Both the position numbers and the translations under genes were made by a program. Shown piece after piece: positions 26,205 through 33,727 of a stretch of 48,510 nt of DNA. The stretch is from contig NZ_JARKOT010000153.1 in assembly GCF_029977985.1 (NCBI RefSeq), positions 1-48,510 on the forward strand, written 5' to 3'. Origin of the DNA: Propioniciclava sp. GTDB lineage: Bacteria > Actinomycetota > Actinomycetes > Propionibacteriales > Propionibacteriaceae. The notes beneath the pieces are model-generated. The model searched no databases. It had not been told where the DNA came from and saw only the letters and a list, made by a program, of their open reading frames with translations. Each line of letters starts with the position of its first letter. Within the stretch, counting starts at the first letter, position 1.

Positions 26205-26211
26205 CAGAGCC

Positions 26212-27489
26212 TCAGCCGTTGACGCGCTTCAGCTCGGCGGTGACCGCGTCGGCCGCCGAGCCGAACTCGGACGCCGCATCGGCCCCCTTCAGCACCACGT
26301 TGCTCAGCGCCGTCGAGTACGCCTGGCCTGACGCGGACGTCCAGAACAGCGCGTTGGAGCGGCCGAGATCGGTGACGAAACCGGCGGCGTCCGACCCCAC
26401 TCCGGAGGCTACCTGGGACGCCTCGTCGAACAAGGCAGGCTTGGCCGGGATGTGGGTGCCGAAGGCGTCGCTGAACTGAACCTGCTTGTCGTCGGAGTCG
26501 ACCCAGAGCCACTTCACGAACTCCTTCGCGACGTCGACGTTCGCGCTGGACGCCGCAACGCACGCGCTGAACGCGCCGAACGGCACGACCTGGGCGCCCC
26601 CCGCCGAGGGGAAGGGCAGGACGCCGACGTCGTCGCCGTGAGCGGCGGTGACCTTGGGCAGGTCCCACAGGCCGCCCCACTGCATCGCGGTTTCGCCGTT
26701 GATGAAGGGCGAGGCGTCGGACCAGTCGGCCGAGGCGGACTTGACCATGCCGGGCGAGTCGAACAGTGCTTTGTACTGGGCGACGGCCTCGTAGAGATCG
26801 GGGGTGTTGAACGCGGCCTCCGTGTGGTCCTCGTTCATCTCCTCGACGCCGGCAGCCCACATGAGGAGCAGGCCGAGGACGCCGATGCCGCCGTCGTTGC
26901 CCGCGAAGAAGCCGCCCATCTCGGGCGTGGCCACGGCGTTCGCCACCGCGGTGAGCTCCTCCAGCGTGTCAGGCGCATCGACACCGGCCGCCGCGAGCAC
27001 CGACTTGCGGTAGTACAACAACTGCATGTCCACGGTCTGCGGAATGGCCCAGATCTTGTTGTCGTAGGTCATTCGGGCCAGCACCGACGGGGTGAACTGG
27101 CTCGCGGCGTCGCCCACCGCGTCGGTCAGGTCGACCACCTGGCCGGCCTTGATCATGTCGAGCGTGGGGCCGTTCGCGTACTCGAACACGTCGGGCGCCG
27201 TCGGGGTGAGCAGGGCGGCGGCGAGGGCGTCCTCGTAGTTGGCGAGCACCCAGTTGACGTTCACGGTCGCACCGCCGAATTCGGCCGCCCACGCCCGGAC
27301 AGCTTCTTCGACACCGTCCTCGCCGTACTGGTGATACCACTGCGAGAGCGCGGGCACCGCGCCGGAACCGGCCGTCGGGGCCACGGTCGGCTCTGAGGTG
27401 CGGCCGGTGTTCGAACCACAGGCGGCCAGGGCGGACGCCGCGGCGAGACCGCCACCGAGCGTGAGGAGGGAGCGACGGGTGAGACTCAT
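26212..27489 (-). CDS. Extracellular solute-binding lipoprotein (sugar ABC importer)
   Basis: 425 residues. The N-terminus MSLTRRSLLTLGGGLAAASA followed by LAAC has a twin-arginine pair and a lipobox with Cys24, so it should be a membrane-anchored lipoprotein. The mature part matches family 1 binding proteins (VTAAHGDDVGVLPFPSAGGA, FINGETAMQWGGLWDLP). It captures the ligand for the two permeases encoded downstream. A TATGCT hexamer six nt before the ATG suggests a leaderless transcript. Confidence 0.92.
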   Translation of the reverse strand: MSLTRRSLLTLGGGLAAASALAACGSNTGRTSEPTVAPTAGSGAVPALSQWYHQYGEDGVEEAVRAWAAEFGGATVNVNWVLANYEDALAAALLTPTAPDVFEYANGPTLDMIKAGQVVDLTDAVGDAASQFTPSVLARMTYDNKIWAIPQTVDMQLLYYRKSVLAAAGVDAPDTLEELTAVANAVATPEMGGFFAGNDGGIGVLGLLLMWAAGVEEMNEDHTEAAFNTPDLYEAVAQYKALFDSPGMVKSASADWSDASPFINGETAMQWGGLWDLPKVTAAHGDDVGVLPFPSAGGAQVVPFGAFSACVAASSANVDVAKEFVKWLWVDSDDKQVQFSDAFGTHIPAKPALFDEASQVASGVGSDAAGFVTDLGRSNALFWTSASGQAYSTALSNVVLKGADAASEFGSAADAVTAELKRVNG

Positions 27490-27495
27490 GCGCGG

Positions 27496-27501
27496 AGCAT
27501 A
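27496..27501 (-). promoter_or_regulatory. -10 hexamer TATGCT for the ABC importer operon
   Basis: On the minus strand TATGCT is followed by CCGCGC and the ATG at 27489, a 6-nt leaderless spacing. Confidence 0.55.
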
Positions 27502-27515
27502 GCCGCGCGCTGCGA

Positions 27516-27521
27516 CACAAT
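27516..27521 (+). promoter_or_regulatory. -10-like hexamer CACAAT for the GNAT gene
   Basis: CACAAT is followed by GGCGTC and ATG 27528. It is back-to-back with the importer -10, so the two transcripts would start about 30 nt apart. Confidence 0.5.
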
Positions 27522-27527
27522 GGCGTC

Positions 27528-28010
27528 ATGATCCGCCCCGCAGAACGCCGTGACGTCGCTGCCCTGCACGACTTGATCGTCGCGTTGGCGGTGTACGAGC
27601 GCGAACCGGACGCCGTGACCGCCATCGCGTCCGACCTCGAGAAGGCCCTGTTCGGGCCGGAGCCGAAGCTGTTCGCACACGTCGCCGAGGTGGACGGTGC
27701 CGTGGTGGGCATGGCGATCTGGTTCTGCAACTACTCGACGTGGACCGGACGCCACGGCCTCTACCTCGAGGACCTCTACGTCCAGCCGTCCCACCGCGGG
27801 CGCGGACTCGGCCGCGACCTGCTCGTGACGCTCGCGCGCGTCTGCGCCGACCGGGGGTACGCCCGATTCGAGTGGGCCGTGCTCGACTGGAACACTCCGT
27901 CCATCGACTTCTACCGGGCGATGGGCGCCGAACCCATGGACACCTGGACGGTCCAGCGGTTGAGCGGCGACGCGCTCGCCGCGGTCGCTGCGCTGCCTCT
28001 CGGGGAGTGA
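27528..28010 (+). CDS. GNAT family N-acetyltransferase
   Basis: 160 residues, a complete GNAT domain: MIRPAERRDVAALHDLIVAL, VAEVDGAVVGMAIWFCNYST, GLYLEDLYVQPSHRGRGLGR (Arg/Gln-x-x-Gly-x-Gly/Ala acetyl-CoA loop) and FEWAVLDWNTPSIDFYRAMG. The LEDLYV and WNTPSIDFY features match the diamine (spermidine/thialysine) N-acetyltransferase group, so a small amine may be the acceptor (inference). It is divergent from the sugar importer. Confidence 0.9.
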   Translation: MIRPAERRDVAALHDLIVALAVYEREPDAVTAIASDLEKALFGPEPKLFAHVAEVDGAVVGMAIWFCNYSTWTGRHGLYLEDLYVQPSHRGRGLGRDLLVTLARVCADRGYARFEWAVLDWNTPSIDFYRAMGAEPMDTWTVQRLSGDALAAVAALPLGE

Positions 28011-28031
28011 GGTCGGCGGCGTAAGAGAGGC

Positions 28032-28063
28032 CCCGGCGACCCGTGGTGGACGGCGTCGCCGGG
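28032..28063 (+). terminator. Candidate terminator after the GNAT gene
   Basis: CCCGGCGAC (28032-28040) and GTCGCCGGG (28055-28063) form a perfect 9-bp GC stem with a 14-nt loop, 21 nt after the GNAT stop codon. There is no T-tract. Confidence 0.6.
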
Positions 28064-28108
28064 ACGCCGCGCCCTCGCTAGGGTTTCGGGCGACGAAAGG
28101 TGACGACC

Positions 28109-29311
28109 ATGACCCTGTTCTCGCACGTCGAGCAAGCCCCGCCGGACGCCATCCTCGGGCTCACCGAGGCGTTCAGGGCCGACCCCAACCCGCGCAAGGT
28201 GAACCTCGGCGTCGGCGTCTACCAGAACGAGCACGGCGTCCTGCCGCTCCTGCGCTGTGTGGAGGCCGCCGAGCAGCGGCTCGCGGCGCACCCGAAGGCG
28301 AAGGGCTATCTGGCCATCGACGGCCTGCCCACCTACGACACCGACGTGCGCGAGCTCGTGTTCGGCGCCGAATCGCCGCTGCTCGCCGACGGCCGCGTCG
28401 TGACCGTGCAGGCCCTCGGCGGGACGGGCGCCCTCAAGCTGGGCGCCGACTTCCTGCGGAAGGTGTCGCCGGAGGCGACCGTGCTCATCTCGACGCCGAG
28501 CTGGGAGAACCACGAGGCGCTCTTCACCCGGGCCGGCTTCACGGTCGAGAAGTACCGCTACTACGACGCCCTCACCAAGGGCGTCGACGTCGAGGGCATG
28601 CTCGCCGACCTCGCCGCCGCTCCGCCCGGCACGATCGTCGTCCTGCACGCCTGCTGCCACAACCCGACGGGCTACGACCTGGCGGCGTCCGACTGGCAGC
28701 GGGTGATCGACACCGTGCTGTCGTCCGGGCTGACACCCTTCCTCGACATGGCCTACCAGGGCTTCGCGCAGGGCATCGAGGAGGACGGCGCCGTGGTGCG
28801 CGCGTTCGCCGAGCGGGTGCCGAACTTCTTCGTCTCGACGTCGTTCAGCAAGAGCTTCTCGCTCTACGGCGAGCGCGTCGGTGGGCTGTCGATCGTCTGC
28901 GGGGACGCCGACGAGGCCAAGCGCGTCCTGTCGCAGGTGAAGATCGTGATCCGCACCAACTACTCCAACCCGCCCACCCACGGCGCTGCCCTCGTCGAGA
29001 CCGTCCTCGCCGACCCCGAGCTGCGCGCCCAGTGGGTGGAGGAGCTCGGCGAGATGCGTGAACGCATCAAGTCCATGCGGACCGCCCTCGTCGACGGACT
29101 GCGCGCCGCCGGCGTCACCCAAGACATGAGCTACATCACCGACCAGGTGGGCATGTTCAGCTTCTCCGGGCTCACCAAGGACCAGATGGTGCGCCTCCGC
29201 GAGGAGTTCGGTGTCTACGGCACCGACACCGGCCGCATCTGCGTCGCCGCTCTCAACCCCGACAACGTCGGTTACGTGAGCGAGGCCATCGCCGCCGTCC
29301 TCAAGGGGTGA
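28109..29311 (+). CDS. Aspartate/aromatic aminotransferase (AspC/TyrB type)
   Basis: 400 residues, a class I aminotransferase of subgroup Ia: MTLFSHVEQAPPDAILGLTE, KVNLGVGVYQNEHG, LHACCHNPTGYDL (179-191), FLDMAYQGFAQG and PLP lysine K248 in FVSTSFSKSFSLYGERVGGL. It interconverts aspartate or aromatic amino acids with their keto acids; the exact range cannot be read. ATG 28109 with GAAAGG 8-9 nt upstream is preferred to the in-frame GTG at 28100. Confidence 0.93.
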   Translation: MTLFSHVEQAPPDAILGLTEAFRADPNPRKVNLGVGVYQNEHGVLPLLRCVEAAEQRLAAHPKAKGYLAIDGLPTYDTDVRELVFGAESPLLADGRVVTVQALGGTGALKLGADFLRKVSPEATVLISTPSWENHEALFTRAGFTVEKYRYYDALTKGVDVEGMLADLAAAPPGTIVVLHACCHNPTGYDLAASDWQRVIDTVLSSGLTPFLDMAYQGFAQGIEEDGAVVRAFAERVPNFFVSTSFSKSFSLYGERVGGLSIVCGDADEAKRVLSQVKIVIRTNYSNPPTHGAALVETVLADPELRAQWVEELGEMRERIKSMRTALVDGLRAAGVTQDMSYITDQVGMFSFSGLTKDQMVRLREEFGVYGTDTGRICVAALNPDNVGYVSEAIAAVLKG

Positions 29312-29343
29312 CCGGACGCCGCCGGCTCGGCCCGGGTGCTGCG

Positions 29344-29359
29344 CCGGCCGCTCGGCCGG
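29344..29359. terminator. Candidate bidirectional terminator
   Basis: CCGGCC-GCTC-GGCCGG is a perfect 6-bp stem with a tetraloop, between the convergent aminotransferase and dienelactone hydrolase genes. Confidence 0.5.
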
Positions 29360-29372
29360 GCATCGCGCCGCC

Positions 29373-30104
29373 TCAGGCGGGATAGTTCTCGGCCAGCCAG
29401 GCCTTCGTGACGTCCCAGGCGGCGGCCGAGGCGTCCGGATCGTGGAGGCCGAGCGGGGCCGGATTGTCGAACGCGTGGTTCGCGCCCGGCCAACGCTCGA
29501 ACTGGGCGCCGTAGGACGTCACGATCGCCTCGATGTGACCGACCTGGTCGCGGGAGATGAACGCGTCGGCGTCCCCGAAGTGGTGCAGGCTCGGGATAGC
29601 GACAGGCTCGCCGTCGACGAGCTGGGGGAGCGCCGAGCCGTAGTAGCTGACCAGGGCGTCGGCGCCATTGGTCCAGTCGGCACCCTGCTGGGCGGCGTAG
29701 GCGAGCCCGCCGCCGAAGCAGAAGCCGACCAGGGCGACGCGCTGGCCGGTCGCCGGGTCGTCACGCAGGGCCTTGATGGCGGCGCGGACGTCCTCGACGG
29801 CGAGATCCCAGTCGACCTGCTGGGCGACGCCCATGGCGACGCCGAGGGCGTCCTCGGTGGCCTCGTCGACCACGTCCTCACCCAGGCGCCAGAAGATCTG
29901 CGGCAGCAACACCGTGTAGCCGAGGGCGGCGAAGTCGGTCGCTCGGCGGCGCATGTAGCCGCTGCGGCCGAAGATCTCGTGGACGAGCACGATGCCGGCG
30001 CCACGGTCGGCGTCCGGGCGGACGAGGGTGGCCGGAAGGGCGGCCGAGCCGCCGGGCCCGGGCGTCGGAACGGTGATGGTGGTCTCGGTCGTGCGGTCGC
30101 TCAT
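29373..30104 (-). CDS. Dienelactone hydrolase family protein
   Basis: 243 residues; alpha/beta hydrolase with the dienelactone hydrolase signature: IVLVHEIFGRSGYMRRRATD, catalytic Cys129 in VALVGFCFGGGLAYAA, an Asp region in HFGDADAFISRDQ and the His in GANHAFDNP. Family members open dienelactones or related esters; many have other, unknown ester substrates. Cytosolic, no signal peptide. A TATCCT hexamer 7 nt before the ATG suggests a leaderless transcript. Confidence 0.92.
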   Translation of the reverse strand: MSDRTTETTITVPTPGPGGSAALPATLVRPDADRGAGIVLVHEIFGRSGYMRRRATDFAALGYTVLLPQIFWRLGEDVVDEATEDALGVAMGVAQQVDWDLAVEDVRAAIKALRDDPATGQRVALVGFCFGGGLAYAAQQGADWTNGADALVSYYGSALPQLVDGEPVAIPSLHHFGDADAFISRDQVGHIEAIVTSYGAQFERWPGANHAFDNPAPLGLHDPDASAAAWDVTKAWLAENYPA

Positions 30105-30111
30105 GCGCCGC

Positions 30112-30117
30112 AGGATA
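30112..30117 (-). promoter_or_regulatory. -10 hexamer TATCCT for dienelactone hydrolase
   Basis: Minus-strand TATCCT is followed by seven bases and the ATG at 30104. Confidence 0.5.
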
Positions 30118-30160
30118 GCGCCGCGGGTTGAGACGTCGCGGCGCCGGCAGGGATGGCCTC

Positions 30161-30166
30161 TACGGT
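30161..30166 (+). promoter_or_regulatory. -10 hexamer TACGGT for the OmpA-type lipoprotein
   Basis: TACGGT is followed by seven bases and ATG 30174; no Shine-Dalgarno sequence is present. Confidence 0.45.
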
Positions 30167-30173
30167 CGGGCCC

Positions 30174-30509
30174 ATGCTCGCTCCCACTCGCGGCGGCGTC
30201 GGCGCCGCAGCCTTCGTCCTCACCCTCGTGCTGACCGGCTGCGTCCAGACCCCGGCGCCGGAACCGTCCAGCCCGGCTCCCGTGGCGACCGACACCCCGG
30301 CTGCGAACGCGCCGACGACTCCCACCGACGGCGTCCCCGTGGTGCCGGGCTACGCGACGGGCACGTTCCCCGACGTGCCGGCGATCCAGACACCGGACGT
30401 GTCGCTGTTGAGCGGGTCGGGCCCCGAGTTCGCCGACGACCTGGCCGGCGCCGTGGCTGACCTGCAGGGCGTGTCGGTGGCGGGGGCCCAGTGCGACGCC
30501 GACGAGTGA
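30174..30509 (+). CDS. Lipoprotein N-terminal half of a split OmpA-family protein
   Basis: 111 residues: MLAPTRGGVGAAAFVLTLVL then TGC, a clear lipoprotein signal with the lipobox Cys at residue 23, followed by a Pro/Thr/Ala-rich linker and VADLQGVSVAGAQCDADE before a stop codon. It has no domain of its own. The OmpA-type reading frame resumes 4 nt later in the +1 frame without a signal peptide, so this is most simply the 5' half of one frameshifted gene. A G5 run at 30482-30486 is one candidate site for the extra base. Confidence 0.65.
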   Translation: MLAPTRGGVGAAAFVLTLVLTGCVQTPAPEPSSPAPVATDTPAANAPTTPTDGVPVVPGYATGTFPDVPAIQTPDVSLLSGSGPEFADDLAGAVADLQGVSVAGAQCDADE

Positions 30510-30513
30510 ACGG

Positions 30514-31359
30514 GTGTCGTCGTCGACCTACGGTGGGCAGGCCGGCCAGGGTGCGGCCCAGGCGGGCACCTACCAGGTGGGCAGCGCGACCGTGCACAAC
30601 AACGGCGGCGGCTCGGGCAGCTACACCGACGACGCGCACGGCATCTCGATCCAGGTGCACGGCGACGGCAGCGGCAGCTACACCGACGCGACGTCCCAGA
30701 TCAACCTGTACGGCGACGGCGGCGGGTCGTACCACACCGCCGGCGGCGAGAGCATCGTCATCTCGGCGGTGCACGACGGCACCTATGCGCGGGGCGAGTC
30801 CTACCAGATCCGGAACAACGGCGACGGCAGCGGCATGTTCATCGACGGCGACCTGACGATCTCGAACTACGGCGACGGCACCGGCCTCGTCAGCAAGGGC
30901 AGGCAGAACTACGACGTCCAGGTCGAACCCCTGGCGCCTGTGGCGCTCGTGGGCACGTTCCCCAGCCTCGGCGCGCTGACGCCGACGAACGTGTGCGGCG
31001 TTCTCGTGACCGTCGAGACCGAGGTGCTGTTCGACTTCGGATCCGCTGCCGTGCGGCCGGAGTCGGCCGCGCCGCTGGCCGACGTCGCGACCGCCCTGAC
31101 CCGCATCGAGGCGCCCGCGGTGGAGGCGATCGGTCACACCGACTCCGTCGGCGACGAGGCGTCCAACCAGAGCCTGTCCGAGCAGCGGGCGCAGGCGGTG
31201 CGTGAGGTGCTGGTGGGCCAGGGGTACACCGGCCACGTGACGGCGAGCGGGCGCGGCGAATCCCAGCCGATCGCGCCCAACGAGAACCCCGATGGCTCCG
31301 ACAACGCCGCCGGGCGGCAACTGAATCGGCGCGTGGAGGTTTTCGTCCCCGTCTTCTGA
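30514..31359 (+). CDS. OmpA-family peptidoglycan-binding protein (C-terminal part)
   Basis: 281 residues. The first 130 are Gly/Asp/Ser-rich repeats (GGGSGSYTDDAHG, HGDGSGSYTD, YGDGGGSYHT, NNGDGSGMFIDGD, YGDGTGLVS), likely a beta-rich stalk. The last 120 are an OmpA-like domain: VLFDFGSAAVRPESAAPLAD, AIGHTDSVGDEASNQSLSEQ, RGESQPIAPNENPDG and NRRVEVFVP, which binds peptidoglycan. GTG 30514 has no ribosome site and lies 4 nt after the previous stop codon, so either coupled reinitiation or, more likely, a frameshift links it to the lipoprotein half. Confidence 0.8.
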   Translation: MSSSTYGGQAGQGAAQAGTYQVGSATVHNNGGGSGSYTDDAHGISIQVHGDGSGSYTDATSQINLYGDGGGSYHTAGGESIVISAVHDGTYARGESYQIRNNGDGSGMFIDGDLTISNYGDGTGLVSKGRQNYDVQVEPLAPVALVGTFPSLGALTPTNVCGVLVTVETEVLFDFGSAAVRPESAAPLADVATALTRIEAPAVEAIGHTDSVGDEASNQSLSEQRAQAVREVLVGQGYTGHVTASGRGESQPIAPNENPDGSDNAAGRQLNRRVEVFVPVF

Positions 31360-31400
31360 TGGGGCACCCCGGCCGCGCCGGCGGCGTCCGGCTGATCGCC

Positions 31401-31515
31401 TGTGTGGCAGTTGGGGACACCCCCTGTGCGACGGTTGGGGCTCACACATGGGGCGCTGGAGCGCCCTCTTCGTGAGCCCCAACCGTCACACGGACAGGGT
31501 CCCCGACTGTCACAC
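31401..31515. repeat. Nested structured palindrome containing the 66-nt repeat, copy B
   Basis: Core 31426-31491: left arm GTGCGACGGTTGGGGCTCAC pairs with 31472-31491 at 19 of 20 positions; the 26-nt centre contains GGGCGC-TGGA-GCGCCC, a perfect 6-bp tetraloop hairpin. Outer arms (31401-31417 and 31499-31515) also pair with two mismatches. It sits between the convergent OmpA and HxlR genes, like copy A at 18212-18277. Confidence 0.85.
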
Positions 31516-31538
31516 GGGGTCGGCGGGGGGAAGCACCC

Positions 31539-32198
31539 TCAGGCCGGGGCGAAGGCGGCGACGAGCCGTTGGACCTCGGCGGCGTCGCCGGTGACGGTCA
31601 TGGCGGCCAGGGCGACCCCGGAGTAGAGGACGCCCGTCCAGGTCGTGGAGTCGCCGGTGACGGTGGCGGCGGCGTCCGGGGCCGGGGAGCGAGTGATGTC
31701 GAGGGCGTCACCCCACGTCAGGCGGTAGTCGTAGGTCTCGGCGGCCGGCTCGCGGTCGTCGCGCAGGCGCAGGGCGAGGACGACGGGCGGGTCGAGGGCG
31801 ACGGGGGGCGCCATGGTGAGCATCGACTCGACGATTCCGTCGGGCGTGAGCCCACCGCTCTCGGGGTGCCAGGTGGGGGAGCGGTGGGCCCAGTGGGCCA
31901 GCGTGCGGAAGATCGGCCGCAGTTCGCGCGCCCAGGGGGTGAGGTCGTACGCCGTAGTGCGGGCGGGCGGCGGCAGGGTCACCCGGCGCACGAGACCGGA
32001 CGCCTCCAGCTCGCGCAGGCGCGCGCTCAGCACGGCGGGCGTGATGCCACGCACGGACGCCTCCAGCTCGCCGAAGCGCTTCGGGCCGAGCATGAGCTCC
32101 CGCAGGATCGGGTGCGTCCACTTCTCGCCGATCAGTTCCATCCCATGCGCGGTCGCACAGGCATCGCCGTGCTCGGCGTAGGAGCGCTTGACGGGCAT
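31539..32198 (-). CDS. HxlR-family regulator with C-terminal SCP2-like domain
   Basis: 219 residues. Residues about 10-110 form an HxlR winged helix: CATAHGMELIGEKWTHPILR, LMLGPKRFGELEASVRGITP, VLSARLRELEASGLVRRV. The C-terminal part (GDALDITRSPAPDAAATVTG, AAMTVTGDAAEVQRLVAAF) looks like the sterol-carrier-like domain found on some actinobacterial HxlR regulators, a possible ligand pocket. ATG 32198 has GGAGGA 10 nt upstream. It is divergent from the DUF899-hydrolase fusion and probably binds the inverted repeat at 32240-32258 (inference). Confidence 0.85.
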   Translation of the reverse strand: MPVKRSYAEHGDACATAHGMELIGEKWTHPILRELMLGPKRFGELEASVRGITPAVLSARLRELEASGLVRRVTLPPPARTTAYDLTPWARELRPIFRTLAHWAHRSPTWHPESGGLTPDGIVESMLTMAPPVALDPPVVLALRLRDDREPAAETYDYRLTWGDALDITRSPAPDAAATVTGDSTTWTGVLYSGVALAAMTVTGDAAEVQRLVAAFAPA

Positions 32199-32239
32199 GC
32201 CGCCATTCTCCTCCCTGCAGCTATGGACAAGCAAGTAGA

Positions 32240-32258
32240 AACTATGCTTAACATAGTT
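32240..32258. promoter_or_regulatory. Inverted-repeat operator in the HxlR / DUF899 divergent region
   Basis: AACTATG-CTTAA-CATAGTT is a perfect 7-bp inverted repeat ending 2 nt before ATG 32261. It overlaps -10-like TATGCT (32243-32248) on the plus strand. This local AT-rich site in GC-rich DNA is a good candidate HxlR operator. Confidence 0.65.
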
Positions 32259-32260
32259 CC

Positions 32261-33727
32261 ATGACAGCCACCAATCGCCCCGAGATCGTTGACCGCGACA
32301 CCTGGCAGCAGTCCTTCGACCAGCTCCTCGTGAACGAGAAGGCCCACACGCGCGCCGGCGACGCCCTCGCCGCCGAGCGGCGCCGCATGCCCATGACGCC
32401 CGTCTCTCCGACCACCGTCGTGGGCGAGGCGGGAGAGATGAGCCTCGCCGACGTCTTCGAGGGACGCAACCAGCTGGTCGCCTACCACTTCATGTGGCAC
32501 CCCGGGCAGCCGACCCACGCCCAGTGCGAGGGCTGCACGATGTCGATGTCCCAGATCAGCGACGGCGCGCGCGCCTACCTCGCCGAGCGCGACACGACCT
32601 TCGCCGTGCTGTGCACCGGCCCGTGGGAGGAGATCGCCGCCTACCGCGCCTTCATGGGGTGGACCATGCCCTGGTACTCGACGGCCGCCGCGACGGATCC
32701 CGGCGCGACCGGGTTCGGCCAACTCCGCTTCTATCTGCGCGACGGCGACACCGTCTACCAGACCTACGAGGTCGACTACCGCGGCACCGAGGTCATGGAC
32801 GTCACCTACGGCCTCCTCGACCGCACCACCTACGGCCGCCAGGAGCCGTGGGAGGACTCCCCCGAGGGCTGGCCGAAGAAGCCGATGGGCTGGTGGCGCC
32901 GCGACGGGCGCCCCGTCGCCCAGTGGTTGCGCACCGACGAGCCCGCGCCCGTCACCGGCACCACGACGTCGGCCGACGGCACCGAGATCGCCTGGACCCG
33001 CCAGGGCAGCGGACCCGACCTCGTCATGATCCATTGTGTCGCGACCTCCCGCGAACGGACGCCGCAGCCCACCCTGCCGGACGCCCTCGCGGAGCACTTC
33101 ACCGTCTGGACCTACGACCGCCGCGGCACCGGCGCAAGCGGCGACGGGGGTGAGTACGCCGTCGAGCGCGAGATCGAGGACCTCGCCGCAATGGTCGGCC
33201 TCGCGTCGGGTCCCGTCACCGTCTACGGCTTCTCCTCCGGGGCGACCCTCGCCCTGCTCGCCGCCGCTGGCGGCGTCCGGATCGACCGGCTGACCCTCCT
33301 GGAACCGCCCCTGTTGCCGGACGCCGACCCCTCGTTCGCCCTGCGCGACGAGGCCCAGCGCCGGATCGACGACGACGTGGACGCGGCCGACCAGTGGTAC
33401 AACACCGAGATCGTCGGGGTGCCGCCTGAGGTGCTCGCGGAACTGCCGCCGCGGACGGACGCCGACCGGCGCAACACGCGGACGATCGTGCACGAGCTGG
33501 AGTTCCTGCCGGGGACCAGCGCGGAGCGCTTCGCGGGGGTCGAGCAACCCACGCTGCTCATCGCCTCCGATGCGACCGCCCCGATCATGTACGAGATCGC
33601 TGATGCCCTGGTCAGCGCCATGCCGGACGCCGAGCGGGTCGTCCTTCCGGGCGAGTGGCACGGGGTGGACGACGTTACGCTGACGCGCGAGATCGTCCGC
33701 TTCACGAAGCGGCCCGCCCATGACTGA
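32261..33727 (+). CDS. DUF899 thioredoxin-like domain fused to an alpha/beta hydrolase
   Basis: 488 residues. Residues about 1-225 are DUF899: RPEIVDRDTWQQSFDQLLVN, YHFMWHPGQPTHAQCEGC with a CxxC at 89-92, and FMGWTMPWYST. Residues about 235-485 are an alpha/beta hydrolase: VWTYDRRGTGASG, nucleophile Ser325 in VYGFSSGATLALL, TLLEPPLLPDA and the catalytic His in LPGEWHGVDD. The frame is open throughout, so this is a true fusion. Redox and esterase roles are inferred from family folds. It is divergent from the HxlR regulator and overlaps the next gene by 8 nt. Confidence 0.85.
   Translation: MTATNRPEIVDRDTWQQSFDQLLVNEKAHTRAGDALAAERRRMPMTPVSPTTVVGEAGEMSLADVFEGRNQLVAYHFMWHPGQPTHAQCEGCTMSMSQISDGARAYLAERDTTFAVLCTGPWEEIAAYRAFMGWTMPWYSTAAATDPGATGFGQLRFYLRDGDTVYQTYEVDYRGTEVMDVTYGLLDRTTYGRQEPWEDSPEGWPKKPMGWWRRDGRPVAQWLRTDEPAPVTGTTTSADGTEIAWTRQGSGPDLVMIHCVATSRERTPQPTLPDALAEHFTVWTYDRRGTGASGDGGEYAVEREIEDLAAMVGLASGPVTVYGFSSGATLALLAAAGGVRIDRLTLLEPPLLPDADPSFALRDEAQRRIDDDVDAADQWYNTEIVGVPPEVLAELPPRTDADRRNTRTIVHELEFLPGTSAERFAGVEQPTLLIASDATAPIMYEIADALVSAMPDAERVVLPGEWHGVDDVTLTREIVRFTKRPAHD

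Noticed and set aside
31360-31538. Small coding frames crossing the palindromic repeat, with similar peptides at both copies
   Set aside because: The similarity is explained by the DNA repeat itself and no start signals are present.
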